Shown here piece after piece: positions 4,202-7,083 of a stretch of 7,083 nt of DNA. Origin of the DNA: an uncultured bacterium (GTDB lineage Bacteria > Bacillota > Clostridia > Oscillospirales > Ruminococcaceae); contig CAJMLQ010000147.1 in assembly GCA_905214265.1 (NCBI GenBank), forward strand, positions 1 through 7,083. Direction: 5' to 3'. The notes under the pieces were generated by a model that was not told the DNA's origin, did no database searches, and saw only the letters and a program-made list of their open reading frames with translations. The position numbers and the translations under genes are program-made. The stretch's first letter is position 1. Every line of letters starts with the position of its first letter.

Positions 4202-7083
4202 CTATTTCTCCGAGGTTTCCTTTACCGCTTCCGGAATCGCTGCTGTATCTGTGCCCTCCGTGAATTCTATCAGTGCTTCAAACGCTACCTTCGCATTGGA
4301 CAGTACGATTTGGACCGTACCGCCGCAGTTCACTTCAATGCTCTGAATTTGATCTTCACAGATCACCACTTGGATGCTTCCGCTGTTAAAGAAGATATCC
4401 ATTCCCTTTGCCGCGGGCGCGATTGCGTAAGCAACCGCCTCCATACCCTCGACATCAAGCGAAATGGTATAGGTATACTTTCCATCGGCCAGGCTGCAAT
4501 CGAACTGTGCGTTCAAACAGGTCTGGTATGCAATATCCAGAAGTTTTGCCGCTTCGACAGTGGTCGCGTCTGCGGCTGATATCACGCTGCCGTTTTGGTT
4601 CCAGATCGTTGTGTCTGTAAAATACAACGCATAGCCATTCTTTTGGATGGAACTGACCTGTGTTCCATCGTAATTCCAACAGTAATAATCCAACTGATCG
4701 TCCAGCGTCACCGGACCGCAATCGGCTTTCAGCAGAATCTTTGCACCAACGGAATCCGCGCGGTTCAGCTCCTGCCAAGCATTTGCCATACGCAGAAGAT
4801 CGTCAGAAATCGCCTCCGATGCTTCATATTCACCGCTAACCACAGCGTTTCTGACAGCCTCCGGAATCGGAATCCGGTTCTGGTTTTTTGGATGGAGCAT
4901 GAATACCGCCGAAAGCGCAAAGGGAGTTTTTTCGCTGTCATTCAGTGTTCCATTTCCGGAAAAATGGATCTCAGATACTTCATTCTCGTCTGCTAACAGT
5001 TCTACTTTCATTGCACTTGTATTTGCCAGCAGCCCGACGAAAGAGGGTATCAGCAGCTCCAAGATAGCCTTCGCGTCCGCGCCTTCCGCTGTGATGGTGT
5101 AAGTTCCGTCTTGCTCATCTATATCAACATAGCGATACAGTTCCATGGTCTGATCCAGAAGCCGCGAGTAATCCGGGAAGGCGTCGCTCAGTTTGTATGC
5201 ATTTCCATTCTCAAGGAAAACTGCTCCATCACAATAATAGAGCGTTTTTTCATCCTGGGAAATGGCCGTGACCCGGTGCCCGTTCACATCCGTCCTGTCA
5301 AGCGCCGCTGCGAAATCAAAGTCCTGGGAATCCAATTTCACATCGACAGTCAGCTCCATGGTCAGCTCCTGATTTTCGGAATAGGTTTTCAAAAGGTCAT
5401 AGGCTTTCACATCTTTCAATAGATCGGGCAGCAGGAAAAACGCCGCCGTTCCTCCAATGCCTACAAGGAGCGCCAGCACGATCAACAGAGGCGTCACCCA
5501 ATGCTTTTTCTTCTTCGGCGCAAGGGATGGAGCCAGTTCGCTTTCTAATTCATCCATTGCCACTCCCTCATTGGCCATGTTTTCGTATATTTTCTTCACA
5601 GGCGTCCGTCGTTTTGCCTTGACAATCTTTCGGACCAGGCGAACCATCAGCATCAGAAGAACAAGAAGAAGAATGCCCGTAACGAGCCACACCCACCATA
5701 CATCTACCGTGGAAATGGCCGCAACCTCCGCCTCCCATCTCTCCACAGGAAAAGCCAGATAGCTTCCCATAATCTCAGTGCCTGCTTTCTGCCAGCCGTT
5801 TGCCCCTTTCACATAGATGTCTAGATGCTCCGGGTCTGCATCAGGCGGCAGATAGCGGACGGTGTGAGTTTTCTGCCCGTCATCTGGGATGGATATTCTC
5901 CATTGTTCCACGATCTCGCGGCTGACCTCCCGGCCGGAAAAGCTCTTGGCCAGGAAATCCATCCACCCTGTTGTGAGAAACTCAAAATCGTCCGGTGTAT
6001 TGGGAAGGGTCGTTACATCAGGGGCGGTCTCATCGTCAAACTGGCCCTCAACAAAGAAGATTGGCCAACCATCGGCGCGGTTTTCCGAATTGGACAGAGC
6101 GGAAACATAGGGCGTATAAACCGCAGTGACCACGGTATCAAAGTGGAGATTTTTCAGCTCCGTCTTATCCCAGCATGAATAGGTTCCATCCTTTGCGGGA
6201 ATTTCGGGATATACGGTTTTGTCAAAGTTGGCTCCATATTCAAAGGGAACTGTTTTGATGGTCTTGCCGTCCACCACGAAGGTCAACGTAAGCTGCAAAA
6301 ACGCGTCCGGAATGGAGATAATCTCTGTTTTGACAGCTTCATCCGCTTCCGTAGGTTCCGCATTCTCTGTGCTTTCTGGCGTTTCTGTACTCTCTGAAGT
6401 TTCCGCGCTTTCCAAAGCCGGTTCGGTCTCCGTGGATGCTCCGGCGATTTTCAAAAGCTCCGCATAAGAGATCGGTTCGGCCCTGCCGGTATAGCTTCTT
6501 CCGTTGATCCCGGTCAGCGTGTCTGAAATGAAGAAGTTCTCCACGAAATTGCCTGCATTGACTCCGGAAATGGCTCCCGCGAATTCCTGGTACGATTCGA
6601 TGCTTACCATACTGTAGCAGCCAGCCACGGTACTGGAATCGCCGGACAAATCCTCTGCGACACCTGAACCAACAACACCGCCAATGTACCTCCCGCCGGA
6701 AAGCGTACACTTTGCAAAGCAATGGCGCACGGTGGAGCCGGTCAATCCAGCAATTCCGCCGACATAATCTCCGTTTTCGCTAGTCGCACTGCCATAACCC
6801 TCCGACTCGGCGATCAGCCCCAAATTCATCCGGCCGCAGACGCCACCCACATAGCTGCGTTTGGCTACTACCTTACCGGTGTTTACACAGTCCTGAATAA
6901 TTGCCTTGACTTCCAGCTTCCTGCGCTGCTTTCCATCCAGATTGGAAGTGATATCGTCCTCCGGGTCCAGCTCGTATTCCATGGCCATGGCTCCCGCGAT
7001 GCCGCCCACATTGATATCGCCGTTCACATTGCCAATGTTGTTGCAACCGGAAGTCTTGCCCAGCATGTCGTGTTCAAGATCCA
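4202..7083 (-). CDS. Large two-pass membrane surface protein with GLUG repeats and duplicated outer domain, 5' end beyond window
   Basis: The frame is open through the right edge; the first Met seen (7066) is inside a repeat and is not the start. Numbering from it, 954 residues follow. Residues 1-190 hold about five GLUG-type repeats (xNVGGIAG, SYVGGVCG, DYVGGIAG, RYIGGVVG, then a weaker AGAISG). Residues 211-245 are a Ser/Thr/Glu linker. Residues 258-318 resemble an InlB B-repeat, from FVVDGKTI to TAVYTP. Residues 375-450 form a beta-rich segment before the membrane. Helices lie at about 457-478 and 523-548, joined by a 44-residue strongly basic/acidic loop. Residues 550-954 form a beta/alpha domain with two similar halves. 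I infer both ends outside and the loop inside. GLUG repeats occur in clostridial adhesins and extracellular proteins. I do not recognise the whole protein, and its function is unknown. Confidence 0.85.
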   Translation of the reverse strand, partial: DLEHDMLGKTSGCNNIGNVNGDINVGGIAGAMAMEYELDPEDDITSNLDGKQRRKLEVKAIIQDCVNTGKVVAKRSYVGGVCGRMNLGLIAESEGYGSATSENGDYVGGIAGLTGSTVRHCFAKCTLSGGRYIGGVVGSGVAEDLSGDSSTVAGCYSMVSIESYQEFAGAISGVNAGNFVENFFISDTLTGINGRSYTGRAEPISYAELLKIAGASTETEPALESAETSESTETPESTENAEPTEADEAVKTEIISIPDAFLQLTLTFVVDGKTIKTVPFEYGANFDKTVYPEIPAKDGTYSCWDKTELKNLHFDTVVTAVYTPYVSALSNSENRADGWPIFFVEGQFDDETAPDVTTLPNTPDDFEFLTTGWMDFLAKSFSGREVSREIVEQWRISIPDDGQKTHTVRYLPPDADPEHLDIYVKGANGWQKAGTEIMGSYLAFPVERWEAEVAAISTVDVWWVWLVTGILLLVLLMLMVRLVRKIVKAKRRTPVKKIYENMANEGVAMDELESELAPSLAPKKKKHWVTPLLIVLALLVGIGGTAAFFLLPDLLKDVKAYDLLKTYSENQELTMELTVDVKLDSQDFDFAAALDRTDVNGHRVTAISQDEKTLYYCDGAVFLENGNAYKLSDAFPDYSRLLDQTMELYRYVDIDEQDGTYTITAEGADAKAILELLIPSFVGLLANTSAMKVELLADENEVSEIHFSGNGTLNDSEKTPFALSAVFMLHPKNQNRIPIPEAVRNAVVSGEYEASEAISDDLLRMANAWQELNRADSVGAKILLKADCGPVTLDDQLDYYCWNYDGTQVSSIQKNGYALYFTDTTIWNQNGSVISAADATTVEAAKLLDIAYQTCLNAQFDCSLADGKYTYTISLDVEGMEAVAYAIAPAAKGMDIFFNSGSIQVVICEDQIQSIEVNCGGTVQIVLSNAKVAFEALIEFTEGTDTAAIPEAVKETSEK
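6332..6436 (-). repeat. Acidic Ser/Thr/Glu-rich low-complexity linker in the large surface protein
   Basis: These 35 codons encode a spacer rich in Glu, Thr and Ser, with the near-repeats SESTETP and ESTENAEP. It separates the GLUG region from the InlB-like repeat and is probably an extended, flexible, surface-exposed stalk. The short coding repeats could change length by slippage. Confidence 0.75.

Overview
The window looks like a chromosome segment from an anaerobic, Gram-positive gut-type Clostridia, probably Oscillospiraceae or Lachnospiraceae-like. The evidence is a Clostridia-style MurA, a desulfoferrodoxin-type superoxide reductase (typical of anaerobes), a secreted transglutaminase-like protein with choline-binding-type cell-wall repeats, a GLUG-repeat surface protein and remnants of a sugar ABC transporter. 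The genus is inferred from protein style only; no marker RNA is present.

Layout. Positions 1-1073 (minus) hold the first ~357 codons of murA, truncated by the left edge, with a TTG start and an extended -10 promoter just upstream. A strong rho-independent terminator (1203-1238) separates it from a complete minus-strand gene (1246-2559) for an exported transglutaminase-like protein with six C-terminal ~20-residue cell-wall-binding repeats and its own promoter (2606-2634). Positions 2622-3262 hold no intact gene. They contain debris of two co-oriented minus-strand genes: the C-terminal end of a CUT1 (MalG-like) sugar ABC permease, whose last nine codons are out of frame, then the C-terminal end of an alpha/beta hydrolase of the acetyl-esterase type. 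This looks like the grave of a glycan-uptake operon. Positions 3382-3831 (plus) hold a stand-alone superoxide reductase gene with its promoter, ending at a 14-bp hairpin (3891-3929). Positions 3928-4186 (minus) are a composite scar: the first 40 codons of a cytidylate-kinase-like P-loop protein, with an intact ribosome-binding site, joined to the last ~45 codons of a large serine recombinase. Positions 4202-7083 (minus) encode most of a very large two-pass membrane protein, cut by the right edge.

How the parts relate. MurA acts in peptidoglycan precursor synthesis, the transglutaminase-like protein probably works at the wall surface, and the large GLUG protein is predicted to expose two domains outside the cell, so much of the window concerns the cell envelope. 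The truncated kinase start lies 15 bases after the stop of the large protein, so the two were probably co-transcribed before a recombinase-associated rearrangement destroyed the kinase gene. The least familiar element is the large protein: GLUG repeats, an acidic linker, an InlB-B-like repeat, two membrane segments, and an outer domain that appears to be an internal duplication of an LppX/LolA-like fold.
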